DNA from: Microbacterium sp.
GTDB lineage: Bacteria; Actinomycetota; Actinomycetes; Actinomycetales; Microbacteriaceae
Assembly: GCA_013823625.1 (NCBI GenBank)
Contig: PNMM01000001.1
Location: forward strand, 1-64,000
DNA length: 64,000 nt
Direction of reading: 5' to 3'
Shown here piece by piece: positions 26,805 through 37,585 of the stretch. The position numbers were made by a program, and so were the translations under genes. Under the pieces are notes generated by a model. It did not search any database. It was not told where the DNA came from and saw only the letters and a program-made list of their open reading frames with translations. Position 1 is the stretch's first letter. Each line of letters begins with the position of its first letter.

Positions 26805-27587
26805 CTAGCGGGTCAGCAGGGCGGGCAGGGCGAGCAGGCTCGGGATGCTCGGCACGCCAGCCGGCGCATCGCCCTCGGCGTGGTCGGTCAGCGGGTTGCG
26901 ATCGCGGCCGCGGTCGAGCCAGATGCCGCGCATCCCCGCATCGTGCGCCCCGACAGCGTCGGTGCGCACCCGGTCGCCCACGTACGCGCACTGCGCGGAC
27001 TCCACCTCGAACGCGCGCGCCGCAGCGTGGAAGATGCGCGGGTCGGGCTTGGTCACACCCAGCTCACCCGAGGCGATGACGCGGCCCTGCCGGGCTGGCT
27101 CGTCGATCGACCCGTCGGCACGCACGGCCGTGAGGTCGAGGCGGTCCCAGAGGTCAATGCGCTGCAGCTTGTCGATCTGAAACGCGAGGTCACCGTTGGT
27201 GATGATGCCGACGCGGTAGCCGTCGAGCGCCTCGAGCGTGGGGAGTACATCGTCGAACAGCCGCCAGGCGTCGCGGTACCCGACGAGATAGCGCTCGAAC
27301 CACGCGAGGGCGTCGTCGTCACTGACCTCGATGCCGTAGGGAGCGAGCAGGTCGCGGGCCCGAGCGACGCGCTGGCCCAGGTAGGTGAGCTCGCCGGCGA
27401 GGTAACGCGTGTAGTGCCGCTCTTCGAGCTCGGCCCATCGGCGCTGCACGGCAGCGGTGTCGTCGGCCGCGAAGGCGCCGCCCGCTGATGATTGGGCGAG
27501 CGTGATCGCCTCTTGAACGGCGCGCGTGTGCGCCATGAGTGTGTCGTCAAGGTCGAAGAGCACGACCTCGGTTGCTGGGATGCTCAC
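26805..27587 (-). CDS. HAD-superfamily hydrolase
   Basis: A 260-residue protein with the four HAD motifs: FDLDDTL (Asp11 nucleophile, Asp13), ITNGD (Thr), a Lys in VTKPDPRIF, and GDRVRTDAVGA (acidic motif 4). A helical cap (about 18-95) makes it a subclass I member, probably a small phosphatase or dehalogenase-like enzyme; the substrate cannot be named. Its GTG start overlaps the stop of the acetyltransferase gene by 4 nt (GTGA), so the two are coupled, and trpS lies just upstream in the same run. Confidence 0.88.
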   Translation of the reverse strand: MSIPATEVVLFDLDDTLMAHTRAVQEAITLAQSSAGGAFAADDTAAVQRRWAELEERHYTRYLAGELTYLGQRVARARDLLAPYGIEVSDDDALAWFERYLVGYRDAWRLFDDVLPTLEALDGYRVGIITNGDLAFQIDKLQRIDLWDRLDLTAVRADGSIDEPARQGRVIASGELGVTKPDPRIFHAAARAFEVESAQCAYVGDRVRTDAVGAHDAGMRGIWLDRGRDRNPLTDHAEGDAPAGVPSIPSLLALPALLTR

Positions 27588-28146
27588 GGCAGCACCGGCC
27601 AGGGTTCGCTTGTGAGGCCCGACGCGTAGTCGGACCTAGTGAGCACCGCTTGCCAGCCGCCATCCTCTTGGCCCGGACGGACATGCTCGATGCGCCCAAT
27701 GCCGTCCCACTGAAACCCGCAGCGCTGTGCCACGATCGCCGAGCCGACATTGCCCGCCACGGCCTCCCAGCGCACCTCGTCGATCTCCTCGTGCGAGAAG
27801 ACCCAGTCGAGCACCGCGCCGACTGCTTCTGTCATGACCCCGGCTCCCCGGTGTCCGGCGGCGAGCCAATAGCCGACGAATCCCCGCTCGCGCTGCCATG
27901 AGACGACGCCCCTGAGCGGAGCATCGGCGCTCTCACGGATGCCGAACACGTACTCGATGTCATCGCGCCACCACTGGGGCACGAGGTCGACCACGAACCC
28001 GTGCGCGTGCGCTCGCTCATAAGGCACAGGCACTGTCGTGTACTTCTGCAGCTCGGCATCTTGGCACGCCGCGAACACCGCATCGACGTCCGCCGCGCGC
28101 GGCATCGACAGCACGAGCCGAGGGGTGCGCAGCGTGACCGGCTTCA

Positions 28147-28147
<1 letters not shown>
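27584..28147 (-). CDS. GNAT-family N-acetyltransferase, RimJ/RimL type
   Basis: A 187-residue protein. The start KPVTLRTPRLVLSMPRAADVDAVFAAC and the acetyl-CoA loop GYWLAAGHRGAGVMTEAVGAVLDWVF, followed by NVGSAIVAQRCGFQWDGIGR, match the Acetyltransf_3 (RimJ/RimL/MddA-like) group. Such enzymes acetylate ribosomal protein N-termini, amines or small molecules; the acceptor here is unknown. Its ATG overlaps the trpS stop by one base (TAATG) and its end overlaps the HAD gene. Confidence 0.88.
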
Positions 28148-29163
<1,016 letters not shown>

Positions 29164-29246
29164 TCAGCGCGCTGGAGCTTTGACGATCGCATCGCGATCG
29201 CGCGACGCCAGCGCCGACGAGGCTACGCATCGTCGGGCCACGCCGT

Positions 29247-30095
29247 TCAGGGCAACTCGTAGTCAACCACCACAGGCGCGTGGTCGCTCCACCGGGTGTC
29301 CCACGAGGGTGCGCGGTCGACGGCGTAGGACTGCACGGTCGCGGCAAGGGCCGGCGTCGCCACGTGATAGTCGATGCGCCACCCGGTGTCGGTGTCGAAG
29401 GCCTGCCCGCGCTGCGACCACCAGGTGTAGGGGCCGGGCACCTCTCCGGCATGCACGCGGCCCACGTCGACCCACCCGAGGCCGGGGCGCGTGACGCCGT
29501 CGACGCACTCGATGGGAGCATCCAGCGCCCCAAAGAACCGGTCGAAGTAGGCGCGTTCTTCGAGCAAGAAGCCGGCGTTTTTGCGGTTGCCCTTCCAGTT
29601 CTTGATGTCGAGTTCGCGGTGGCCCACGTTGAGGTCGCCGACGACGAGGGCGTAGGGCGTGTGCGCGGCGAGCAGCGGCAGGCGCTCGGTCATGGCCTCG
29701 AGAAACTTGTACTTCTCGACCTGCTTGGGGGTGTCAACCTCGCCCGAGTGCACGTAGCAACTGACAACTGTGAGGGTCGTGCCGCCCACGTCGAGGTCGG
29801 CCTCGATCCAACGGCCCGCCGAGTCGAAGTCGTCGGGGCCGAGCGCAACCCGGTGGGCCGCGAACTCGCGACGCGCGGCGATCGCCACGCCCGCGCGACC
29901 CTTGGCCGTCGCGGCGTCGTGCACGACGGTCCAGTCAGGGCCGAGCAGGCCCGTGACGTCATCAGTGGATGCCCGCACCTCTTGCATCGCGAGCACGTCA
30001 ACGTTGCGCGCCGCGAGCCACTCGGCCATGCCCTTGCGAAACGAGGCTCGAATGCCGTTGACGTTGACAGAAGCGATGCGCACAGTGGTCGGCAT
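29247..30095 (-). CDS. xthA: Exodeoxyribonuclease III family AP endonuclease
   Basis: A 282-residue protein of the exonuclease-endonuclease-phosphatase fold acting in base excision repair. Motifs: ASVNVNGIRA (Asn), MQEVRAS (Glu metal ligand), VVSCYVHSGE (Tyr), VVGDLNVGHRELD (catalytic Asp and Asn) and WSDHAPVVVDY (Asp-His pair). All metal and catalytic residues are present. It lies between trpS and the YihY gene, all on the minus strand but with about 95-nt gaps, so probably separately transcribed. Confidence 0.94.
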   Translation of the reverse strand: MPTTVRIASVNVNGIRASFRKGMAEWLAARNVDVLAMQEVRASTDDVTGLLGPDWTVVHDAATAKGRAGVAIAARREFAAHRVALGPDDFDSAGRWIEADLDVGGTTLTVVSCYVHSGEVDTPKQVEKYKFLEAMTERLPLLAAHTPYALVVGDLNVGHRELDIKNWKGNRKNAGFLLEERAYFDRFFGALDAPIECVDGVTRPGLGWVDVGRVHAGEVPGPYTWWSQRGQAFDTDTGWRIDYHVATPALAATVQSYAVDRAPSWDTRWSDHAPVVVDYELP

Positions 30096-30189
30096 GCGCT
30101 CAGTCTACGAGCGCGAACCGACGCGAGGCTGTGCCGTCAGCGCGGCCCGAAGTACGGTCAGCGCCGCCCAAACAGGCGCCGCTGTGTTG

Positions 30190-31233
30190 TTACCGCCGCC
30201 CGAAGAGGCGGCGGTACCACGGCGGTTCATCGGGCTCAGGTTCGGGTTCGAACGCCGCGACGTACGCGCGCGCGGCCTCGAGTCGCTTTGCCTCGTAGAC
30301 CGGGTCGAGCACGACGCCGTCGTCGGCGACGCCGAGGGCGATCCACATCGCGGCGAGCAAGATCACCTGGCTCACGAAGTTGAACCAGATCAGCACACCG
30401 ACGAACACCGCGAACGAGGCGAGCAGTGGGTTGGTGCTGGCTCCGCCGAGAAGAGTGTTGCCGAGCACCTTGAGACCGCCCAGGGCTGCGGCCCCGATGA
30501 GCGCGCCGGGGATGAGGCGCCGCAGGGGGATGCGCATTCCCGAGAGCACGCGGTAGAGCATCCCGAGCAGAATCGTGTCGAGTACGAACATGACGCTCAA
30601 CGTGACCACGCGCCCGACGACCGTGGTCGACCCCGAATCGCGGATGCCCAACCACCCGAGCACGCCCTCCATCGCCACCGTGCCGCTGACCGAAAGTCCG
30701 GCTGAGATCAGCAGCAGAACGCCAAAGCCCAGGGCAAGCCCGGCGTCTTTGAGCTTGAGCAGGTAGTAGTTGGTGCGCGGCCCGGGGAGGTCGAACATGA
30801 TGCGGATCGCGTCGCGGGCGCCGGCCATCCAGCCCAGGGCGGAGAGAAAGAGTCCGATGAGGGCGATCGCACCCGTCCAACCAAAGATGGTTGCTTCGAG
30901 CAGCAGCTCAGGGTCGATGACACCCTCGCCGCTGCCATCAGGGTCGATGAGTCCCGGCACGGTTTGCTGCAGCACCTCAATGAGGGCGAGCTGCAGGTCG
31001 CGGTTGCCCGAGACGATGAGGCCGGCGACCGAGAACCCGACCCAGAGGGACGCGAACACGGCGAAGACTGCCTGATAGGCGAGCCCTGCTGAGAGCAAGT
31101 AGCCGCGCTTCTCGCCGAAGACGATGAACACCTTGACGGGCTTGAACTCCATGACCCAGGCGACGATGCGCTCGATCCACGCGATGAGTCGCGCCCACCA
31201 GCCTGGGCGGGCGTCGGCGTCAGACTCACTCAC
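30190..31233 (-). CDS. YihY/BrkB-family membrane protein
   Basis: A 347-residue protein from GTG 31231-31233; the open frame to 31359 runs through the upstream terminator. After a short acidic N-terminus, an amphipathic segment (about 12-45) and six membrane helices follow. The family segment LSAGLAYQAVFAVFASLW, the central GARDAIRIMFDLPG and the NTLLGGAS helix are visible. The C-terminus is cytoplasmic and Glu/Pro-rich, ending YRRLFGRR. YihY proteins were once called ribonuclease BN by mistake; their real function is not established. Confidence 0.88.
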   Translation of the reverse strand: MSESDADARPGWWARLIAWIERIVAWVMEFKPVKVFIVFGEKRGYLLSAGLAYQAVFAVFASLWVGFSVAGLIVSGNRDLQLALIEVLQQTVPGLIDPDGSGEGVIDPELLLEATIFGWTGAIALIGLFLSALGWMAGARDAIRIMFDLPGPRTNYYLLKLKDAGLALGFGVLLLISAGLSVSGTVAMEGVLGWLGIRDSGSTTVVGRVVTLSVMFVLDTILLGMLYRVLSGMRIPLRRLIPGALIGAAALGGLKVLGNTLLGGASTNPLLASFAVFVGVLIWFNFVSQVILLAAMWIALGVADDGVVLDPVYEAKRLEAARAYVAAFEPEPEPDEPPWYRRLFGRR

Positions 31234-31245
31234 CCCGCCACCATA

Positions 31246-31279
31246 GCGAAGGCCCCGGAGATCACCCCGGGGCCTTCGC
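31246..31279 (-). terminator. Terminator-like hairpin after sdhB
   Basis: A perfect 13-bp stem, GCGAAGGCCCCGG with its complement, closes an 8-nt loop. It begins 16 nt past the sdhB stop and ends just before the YihY start, so it should separate the sdh operon from the YihY gene. No U-tract is seen. Confidence 0.75.
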
Positions 31280-31294
31280 GTGAAAAGTGCAGAA

Positions 31295-32035
31295 CTACGG
31301 GCGACCCCGCAGCATCGCCTGTTTGACCTCAGAGATTGCCTTGGTGACCTCGATGCCACGCGGGCAGGCCTCAGAACAGTTGAAGGTCGTGCGGCAGCGC
31401 CACACGCCCTCTTTGTCGTTGAGGATGTCGAGGCGCACCTGAGCGGCGTCGTCGCGGCTGTCGAAGATGAAGCGGTGCGCGTTGACGATCGCGGCCGGGC
31501 CGAAGTACTGCCCGTCGGTCCAGAACACGGGGCACGACGAGGTGCACGCGGCGCACAAAATGCACTTGGTGGTGTCGTCGAAGCGCGCGCGCTGCTCGAT
31601 CGTTTGAATGCGCTCTTTCTCGGGCTTCGAGTTGGCCTGCAAGAACGGCTGCACGGCGCGGTACGACGCGAAGAACGGCTCCATGTCGACGATGAGGTCT
31701 TTCTCGAGCGGCAGGCCCTTGATCGCCTCGATGTAGATGGGCTTGGTGATGTCGAGATCCTTGATGAGCGTCTTGCACGCGAGGCGGTTGCGGCCGTTGA
31801 TGCGCATGGCGTCAGAGCCGCAAATGCCGTGGGCGCACGAGCGACGGAACGACAGGGTGCCGTCTTGCTCCCACTTCACCTTGTGCAGAGCGTCGAGCAC
31901 GCGGTCGGTCGAGTACATCTGCACATCGAAGTCTTGCCAGTAGGGCTCGGTGTCGTTCTCGGGGTCGAACCGACGGATGATGACGGTGACGGTGAACTCT
32001 TGAACAGCACCGACTTCGGCGGGGGCGGTCGCCAT
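31295..32035 (-). CDS. sdhB: Succinate dehydrogenase iron-sulfur subunit
   Basis: A 246-residue protein from ATG 32033-32035, which overlaps the sdhA stop by one base (TGATG). It carries cysteines for the three clusters: CAHGICGSDAMRINGRNRLAC for [2Fe-2S], CILCAACTSSCP for [4Fe-4S] and a later CSEACPRGIEV for [3Fe-4S]. It passes electrons from the SdhA flavin to the membrane subunits in the TCA cycle and respiratory chain. It is the last gene of the sdhCDAB operon, with a hairpin terminator just beyond. Confidence 0.97.
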   Translation of the reverse strand: MATAPAEVGAVQEFTVTVIIRRFDPENDTEPYWQDFDVQMYSTDRVLDALHKVKWEQDGTLSFRRSCAHGICGSDAMRINGRNRLACKTLIKDLDITKPIYIEAIKGLPLEKDLIVDMEPFFASYRAVQPFLQANSKPEKERIQTIEQRARFDDTTKCILCAACTSSCPVFWTDGQYFGPAAIVNAHRFIFDSRDDAAQVRLDILNDKEGVWRCRTTFNCSEACPRGIEVTKAISEVKQAMLRGRP

Positions 32036-33837
32036 CAGTACTTCCTCTCCATCGGCTGGTAGTGAGTAATCACGACGGGCTTCCAATCCATGCGGATGTG
32101 GTCGCTCGCGTCGGCGCTGTGCGCGTCGCCCGTGAGGTAGGCCATCGTGTGCTGCATGTAGTCGGCGTCGTTGCGGTCGGGGTAGTCGTCGCGCATGTGG
32201 CCGCCGCGGCTTTCTTTGCGGTTGCGGGCCGAGTAGACGACGACCTCGGCGATGTCGAGCAAGAAGCCCAGTTCGATCGCCTCGAGCAGGTCGGTGTTGA
32301 AGCGCTTGCCGCGGTCGTGAATACCGATGTTCTGGTAGCGCTCGCGCAGCGACTGGATGGTCTTCGTCACGCTCTCGAGGCTCTCTTCGGTGCGGAACAC
32401 CTGTGCGTTCTTGTCCATCTCTTCTTGCAGCTCTTTGCGCAGCACGGCGACGCGCTCGGTGCCGTTCGAGGTGCGCAGGCGTTCAACGAGTTCGCGCACC
32501 TCTTTCGACGGGTCGACGGGCAGCGGCACGAACTCGGCGCTGTTCGCGTACTCGACCGAGTAACGACCGGCGCGCTTGCCGAACACGTTGATATCGAGCA
32601 GCGAGTTGGTGCCGAGTCGGTTCGAGCCGTGCACCGAGACGCACGCGCACTCGCCCGCGGCGTAGAGCCCCGGGATGACGGTGTCGTTGTCGCTCAGCAC
32701 CTCGGCCTTGATGTTGGTCGGGATGCCGCCCATCGCGTAGTGGGCCGTGGGCATAACGGGCACAGGTTCGACAACGGGGTCGACGCCGAGGTAGGTGCGC
32801 GCGAACTCGGTGATGTCGGGCAACTTGGTCTCGAGCACTTCGGCACCGAGGTGGGTGCAGTCGAGCAAGACGTAGTCCTTGTTCGGCCCGGCACCGCGAC
32901 CCTCGGCGACCTCTTGCACCATGCAGCGCGAGATGATGTCGCGCGGCGCGAGGTCTTTGATCGTCGGGGCGTAGCGCTCCATAAAGCGCTCACCGCTCGC
33001 GTTGCGCAAGATTGCCCCTTCACCGCGAGCACCTTCGGTGAGAAGGATGCCCAGCCCGGCGAGTCCGGTCGGGTGGAACTGGAAGAACTCCATGTCTTCG
33101 AGCGGAATGCCCTTGCGCCAAATGATGCCCACGCCGTCACCCGTGAGGGTGTGCGCATTTGAGGTGGTCTTGTAGATCTTGCCGAAGCCACCCGTGGCGA
33201 AGACCACGCTCTTGGCGTGGAAGACGTGCAGGTCGCCTGTGGCGAGCTCGTAGGCCACGACGCCAGCGGCCTTGCCCTCGGCCATCACGAGGTCGAGAAC
33301 GTAGAACTCGTTGTAGAACTCGATGCCGAGCTTGACGCAGTTCTGAAAGAGCGTCTGCAGGATCATGTGACCCGTGCGGTCGGCCGCGTAGCACGCGCGA
33401 CGCACGGGCGCTTTGCCGTGGTCGCGGGTGTGCCCACCGAAGCGACGCTGGTCGATCTTGCCGTCGGGCGTGCGGTTGAACGGCAGACCCATGTTCTCGA
33501 GGTCGATGATCGCGTCGATCGCCTCTTTCGCGAGAATCTCGGCCGCGTCTTGGTCGACGAGGTAGTCGCCACCCTTGACGGTGTCGAAGGTGTGCCATTC
33601 CCAGCTGTCTTCTTCGACGTTGGCGAGCGCCGCAGCCATGCCGCCCTGCGCAGCGCCCGTGTGCGAGCGCGTCGGGTAGAGCTTGGAGATCACGGCCGTC
33701 TTGGCGTTGGGGCCCGCCTCGATCGCCGCGCGCATGCCCGCGCCGCCGGCGCCGACAATGACGACGTCGAACTGGTGCTGGTGCACGACGGGCGCCGCGG
33801 GGCCGCTGGGCGTGGTCACGGTCTCAGTGCTACTCAC
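32035..33837 (-). CDS. sdhA: Succinate dehydrogenase flavoprotein subunit
   Basis: A 600-residue flavoprotein oxidising succinate to fumarate. The FAD fold begins [18 protein letters not shown] (about 24-41), followed by [14 protein letters not shown], whose histidine carries the covalent FAD in this family. The active-site region includes [33 protein letters not shown] and the [10 protein letters not shown] loop. The C-terminal domain ends with [18 protein letters not shown] 33837 overlaps the sdhD stop by 4 nt. The gene order C-D-A-B is the usual one. Confidence 0.97.
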   Translation of the reverse strand: MSSTETVTTPSGPAAPVVHQHQFDVVIVGAGGAGMRAAIEAGPNAKTAVISKLYPTRSHTGAAQGGMAAALANVEEDSWEWHTFDTVKGGDYLVDQDAAEILAKEAIDAIIDLENMGLPFNRTPDGKIDQRRFGGHTRDHGKAPVRRACYAADRTGHMILQTLFQNCVKLGIEFYNEFYVLDLVMAEGKAAGVVAYELATGDLHVFHAKSVVFATGGFGKIYKTTSNAHTLTGDGVGIIWRKGIPLEDMEFFQFHPTGLAGLGILLTEGARGEGAILRNASGERFMERYAPTIKDLAPRDIISRCMVQEVAEGRGAGPNKDYVLLDCTHLGAEVLETKLPDITEFARTYLGVDPVVEPVPVMPTAHYAMGGIPTNIKAEVLSDNDTVIPGLYAAGECACVSVHGSNRLGTNSLLDINVFGKRAGRYSVEYANSAEFVPLPVDPSKEVRELVERLRTSNGTERVAVLRKELQEEMDKNAQVFRTEESLESVTKTIQSLRERYQNIGIHDRGKRFNTDLLEAIELGFLLDIAEVVVYSARNRKESRGGHMRDDYPDRNDADYMQHTMAYLTGDAHSADASDHIRMDWKPVVITHYQPMERKY

Positions 33838-34289
33838 AGGATGTCCTCACAGAACGAAGCGACGAGCTCGGGGTCGGCCCCGGCCGGGCAGGGGTCGAAG
33901 GTGAACAGCACGAGCGTGCCGAGCACGAGAAGCACGGCCGTCGACGACAGCAGGGCCGCGTGCAGAATGCGACGGATGCTGGCCTTGGCCACATAGTCGT
34001 TCACGATCGTTCGCATGCCGTTGGTGCCGTGAATGAGCGCGAGCACGAGCAGCGCGAAGTCGTACCACTGCCAGAACGGGTCGGCGAGCTTGCCCGCGAC
34101 GAACGCGAAGTCAATCTGGTTGACGCCGTCGCCCAGGAACAGGTTCACGAACAAGTGGCCGAAGATCAGCACGACGAGCAAAACGCCCGAGACGCGCATG
34201 TAAATCCAGCCCCACTTCTCCCAGTTGATGCCGCGCTTCGTGCGGGCGTGGGGCGTGCGGGGGTTATCGAGAGTCAGGTCGGTCGTCAT
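33834..34289 (-). CDS. sdhD: Succinate dehydrogenase membrane anchor subunit
   Basis: A 151-residue membrane protein from ATG 34287-34289, preceded by GGAGG. Three membrane helices are predicted. GHLFVNLF in the first and [14 protein letters not shown] after the second resemble the haem and quinone regions of SdhD. The start is 3 nt after the sdhC stop, and the end overlaps the sdhA start. It anchors the dehydrogenase head and, with SdhC, binds menaquinone and haem b. Confidence 0.93.
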   Translation of the reverse strand: MTTDLTLDNPRTPHARTKRGINWEKWGWIYMRVSGVLLVVLIFGHLFVNLFLGDGVNQIDFAFVAGKLADPFWQWYDFALLVLALIHGTNGMRTIVNDYVAKASIRRILHAALLSSTAVLLVLGTLVLFTFDPCPAGADPELVASFCEDIL

Positions 34290-34291
34290 GA

Positions 34292-34738
34292 TCAGCCTCC
34301 GAAGACGTGCATGAGGTGACGGGGAGTGAAACCGATCATGAGCACGAGCCACACGCCGAGAACGACGTAGAACATGGCTTTCTGGTGCCGCGTACCCACG
34401 CCCCAGAAGTCAACGAGGATGATCCGCAGTCCGTTGAGGGCGTGGAAGCCGATCGCGCCGACGAGCGCGAGCTCGCCCAGGCCCATGATTTCGGTCTTGT
34501 ATGCGCTGATCACGACGTTGTACGCCTCGGGGCTCACGCGCACGAGGGCCGTGTCGAGAATGTGCACAAGCAAGAAGAAATAGATGGCCACACCGGTGAT
34601 GCGGTGCAGCACCCACGACCACATGCCCTCATTGCCGCGGTACAGCGTGCCGCCGGGAATGAGTGATCGGCGGGGGACAGGAACTTCGATGGTTGCCGAT
34701 GAGCTCGACGCTCCGGCTCCCGATGCCTTCGCTGGCAC
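34292..34738 (-). CDS. sdhC: Succinate dehydrogenase cytochrome b556 subunit
   Basis: A 148-residue membrane protein from GTG 34736-34738, with GGAGG about 9 nt upstream. A hydrophilic N-terminus (1-38) leads to three helices. The SdhC signature is visible: MWSWVLHRITGVAIYFFLLVHILDT (quinone-site Ser/Arg and haem His) and FHALNGLRIILVDF. It is the first gene of the operon and is divergent from manC across 172 nt that must hold both promoters; I could not pick out a confident promoter there. Confidence 0.94.
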   Translation of the reverse strand: MPAKASGAGASSSSATIEVPVPRRSLIPGGTLYRGNEGMWSWVLHRITGVAIYFFLLVHILDTALVRVSPEAYNVVISAYKTEIMGLGELALVGAIGFHALNGLRIILVDFWGVGTRHQKAMFYVVLGVWLVLMIGFTPRHLMHVFGG

Positions 34739-34910
34739 GAGAAACCCTCCTCAGGGCAGTGACGACGCGCGCGATCGCTCGCACTCGTGGACTCCGGTTG
34801 GATTCCGATTCTCAGCTGGTGGTCGCCGATACACGAAGTCTACGTCGAGTTGTCTGAGTGCTCCGAACGGGGGGCGCGCGCCGCGACAAGCGCCCGGTAG
34901 GGTGACGCGC

Positions 34911-36032
34911 ATGCAGGCGATAGAGGGCACGCTTTCGAACTTTCACGCGATCATTCCCGCGGGCGGAGTCGGCTCGCGCTTGTGGCCTCTCTCTCGCGCC
35001 GAGGCTCCCAAGTTCTTGCACGACCTCACGGGCAGCGGTTTCACGCTCTTACGAGACACCTGGAACCGCGTGCTGCCTCTCGCGGGCGCCGACGGCATCA
35101 TGGTCGTCACGGGTCGCGCCCACCGGGCTGCCGTGCAGCAACAACTGCCCGACCTGACCGAAGCGAACATCGTGCTCGAGAGCGAGCAGAAAGAGTCGTC
35201 GGCGGCGATCGGACTCGCGGCGGCCATCCTGCATCGCCGCAACCCCGACGTGATCGTGGGCTCGTTCGCGGCCGACCACGTGATTACCGACGGTGAGCGT
35301 TTTCGCCACGCCGTGGCCGAAGCCGTCGCGGTGGCCCGCGAGGGATTCATCACGACGATCGGCATCAAGCCCACCGAGCCCTCGGTGGGCTTCGGTTACA
35401 TCTTGTGCGGCGATGAGCTTGCCGTTGAGGGTGCCCCGCACGCTCACCTCGTGCAGCGCTTCGTCGAAAAGCCCGACCTCGAGACGGCGACGGCCTACCT
35501 TGCCTCAGGCGACTACCTCTGGAATGCCGGCATGTTCATTTCGCGGGCCGACCAGTTGCTCGCGCAACTCGCCGAGACCCAGCCCGTGCTGCACGAGGGT
35601 CTTCTCGAGATCGCGGCGGCGTGGGACACCCCCCAGCGCGGCGATGTCGTCGATGCCATTTGGCCGCTGCTGCCGAAGATCGCCATCGACTACAGCGTGG
35701 CCGAGCCAGCGGCTGCCGCTGGGCGGCTCGCGGTCATTCGTGGCGACTTTCCGTGGGATGACGTCGGTGACTTCTCATCGCTCGCGAAGCTGCTGTCAGG
35801 GGGCCGCCCGGGCGACCTCGCCATTCTCGGGGAACACGCACGAGTGCTCGCCGACTCGTCGAGTGGCGTTGTCGTGAGCCAAAGCAAGCGACTGATCTCC
35901 CTCGTCGGAGTCCACGACATCGTCGTGGTCGATACTCCGGATGCCCTCCTCGTGACCACGCGCGAACACGCCCAGCGCGTCAAGAGTGTCGTCGACGCCA
36001 TCAAGCAGGCCGGGCGCGACGACTTGCTCTAG
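34911..36032 (+). CDS. manC: Mannose-1-phosphate guanylyltransferase
   Basis: A 373-residue nucleotidyltransferase from ATG 34911, with AGGG about 8 nt upstream; the open frame upstream (to 34584) is antisense to sdhC. The GTP-binding start is HAIIPAGGVGSRLWPLSRAEAPKFL (about 12-36). VVTGRAHRAAV, GSFAADHVI and FVEKPD follow, and WNAGMFISRADQLL is typical. It makes GDP-mannose for mannosylated lipids and glycans. The protein lacks the C-terminal isomerase domain found in bifunctional AlgA-type enzymes. It stands alone between sdhC and the nucleoside transporter. Confidence 0.93.
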   Translation: MQAIEGTLSNFHAIIPAGGVGSRLWPLSRAEAPKFLHDLTGSGFTLLRDTWNRVLPLAGADGIMVVTGRAHRAAVQQQLPDLTEANIVLESEQKESSAAIGLAAAILHRRNPDVIVGSFAADHVITDGERFRHAVAEAVAVAREGFITTIGIKPTEPSVGFGYILCGDELAVEGAPHAHLVQRFVEKPDLETATAYLASGDYLWNAGMFISRADQLLAQLAETQPVLHEGLLEIAAAWDTPQRGDVVDAIWPLLPKIAIDYSVAEPAAAAGRLAVIRGDFPWDDVGDFSSLAKLLSGGRPGDLAILGEHARVLADSSSGVVVSQSKRLISLVGVHDIVVVDTPDALLVTTREHAQRVKSVVDAIKQAGRDDLL

Positions 36033-36266
36033 GCGCAGCGCGCGGGTTCGGAGCGGCTCGCGCCGCGCATCCGTTCTGCTCATTCGCGCACTCAGGTGCG
36101 CATCGATTGCGTTCTGCCCAGCATTTCCGCGGCATTACGGCTGAGTCCCGGATTCGTAACGCTTGCATCACCACATGCCTTCGGCACTGCTAGAGAGCCC
36201 GCACGTTCGCTAACGTGGAGCCAATTCGCTCCAGCGTCGTGCTGGGCGGCAATTTTGGAGGACACA

Positions 36267-37346
36267 GTGACCATCACTACCCGTAAGCGCGCTCTGGGCG
36301 GGATTGCCCTGCTCGGCGCGAGCGCGCTCGTGCTCGCCGGCTGCGCCGCAGCCCCCGAGGAGACGCCCGAAGAGACCGCGGCGCTCGACTTCACCCCCTG
36401 CATCGTTTCTGACGCTGGCGGCTGGGACGACAAGTCGTTCAACGAGGCTGCTCTTGACGGCATGGAAGAGGCCGCCGCTGAGCTCGGTGTTGAGTACGTC
36501 GCCGTTGAGTCGGCTGACGAGAACGCCTACGAGCCCAACGTTCAGCAGCTCGTCGACCAGGGCTGCGACCTGATCGTGACCGTCGGCTTCTTGCTCGCCG
36601 AGGCGACCACGAACGCCGCTGCGGCCAACCCCGACATCAACTTCGCGATCATCGATGAGTTCATCGACGCGCCGAACGTCAAGCCGATCCAGTTCAACAC
36701 GGTTGAGGCCGCGTTCCTCGCTGGCTACGTTGCCGCGAGCTACTCGGAGACCGGCGTTGTCGGCACCTTCGGTGGCATCCCGATCCCGCCCGTCACCATC
36801 TTCATGGACGGCTTCGTTCAGGGTGTCGAGTACTACAACTCGGAGAAGGGCACCTCGGTGCAGGCTCTTGGTTGGGACCTCGCTGGCCAGACTGGCGCGT
36901 TCACCGGTGGCTTCGCCCCCGGCACCGAGGCGCTGACCACGGCCCAGGGCCTCATCGACCAGAACGCTGACGTGCTCCTGCCCGTCGGTGGCCCGATCTA
37001 CTTCAGCGCTGCTGAGGCCATCCGTGACTCGGGTCGTTCGATCGCCCTCATGGGTGTCGACAAGGACATCTTCGTGTCTGACCCCGACATCGCCGACCTC
37101 GTGCTCACCTCGGTGCTCAAGAACATCGCCACGGCCGTCTACGACGTCGTGACCGGTGCGGCCACGGGTGCGTTCGACTCGGCTCCGTACGTCGGCACGC
37201 TCGACAACGGTGGCGTCGGCATCGCCGAGTTCCACGACTTCGAGTCGGCTGTTGACCCGGAGCTCGCGGGCGAGATCGAGGCCCTGATCGCCGGCATCAT
37301 CGACGGTTCGATCGAGGTCACCTCGCCGGCTTCGCCCGGTCAGTAA
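36267..37346 (+). CDS. BmpA/PnrA-family nucleoside-binding lipoprotein
   Basis: A 359-residue substrate-binding protein from GTG 36267, preceded by GGAGG at 6 nt. The signal peptide ends in lipobox LAGC with lipidated Cys26. The mature part has the family pattern: SDAGGWDDKSFNEAALDGM (about 49-67), VQQLVDQGCDLIVTVGF, AAFLAGYVA and GVDKDIF. Family members such as Treponema PnrA bind purine nucleosides. The ATPase and two permeases encoded downstream complete the importer, and nucleoside-degrading enzymes follow. A strong hairpin after the stop would leave more binding protein than ATPase mRNA. Confidence 0.93.
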   Translation: MTITTRKRALGGIALLGASALVLAGCAAAPEETPEETAALDFTPCIVSDAGGWDDKSFNEAALDGMEEAAAELGVEYVAVESADENAYEPNVQQLVDQGCDLIVTVGFLLAEATTNAAAANPDINFAIIDEFIDAPNVKPIQFNTVEAAFLAGYVAASYSETGVVGTFGGIPIPPVTIFMDGFVQGVEYYNSEKGTSVQALGWDLAGQTGAFTGGFAPGTEALTTAQGLIDQNADVLLPVGGPIYFSAAEAIRDSGRSIALMGVDKDIFVSDPDIADLVLTSVLKNIATAVYDVVTGAATGAFDSAPYVGTLDNGGVGIAEFHDFESAVDPELAGEIEALIAGIIDGSIEVTSPASPGQ

Positions 37347-37361
37347 TACCAACGGTTCCAT

Positions 37362-37395
37362 CCGGGGGAGGTCAGCTACGGCTGGCCTCCCCCGG
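37362..37395 (+). terminator. Attenuating terminator after the binding-protein gene
   Basis: A 15-bp stem (CCGGGGGAGGTCAGC with its complement, one G-T wobble) closes a TACG tetraloop 15 nt after the stop; CCCGTTTCTGG follows. It separates the abundant binding-protein message from the ATPase and permease genes. Confidence 0.85.
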
Positions 37396-37430
37396 CCCGT
37401 TTCTGGGGCAATCGCGCGATCGACGCCCTG

Positions 37431-37463
37431 TGCTCAGATGCGCGCACACTTGCTCAGATTCGC
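37431..37463. repeat. Two direct repeats TGCTCAGATKCGC, 20 bp apart
   Basis: TGCTCAGATGCGC (37431-37443) and TGCTCAGATTCGC (37451-37463) are spaced two helical turns apart in the leader between the binding-protein terminator and the ABC ATPase start. This spacing suits a dimeric regulator. No other role is apparent. Confidence 0.5.
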
Positions 37464-37585
37464 CCTCCCGCTCTCCTCTACAGTGGTGACACGAGCACAC
37501 CGCGGTCGCTTCGGGCAGCCGCATGAGCCGTACCCCGCATCCGATTCAGCGCCGTTCGCTAACAGGCGCAGGAAGGCCATGGCGC

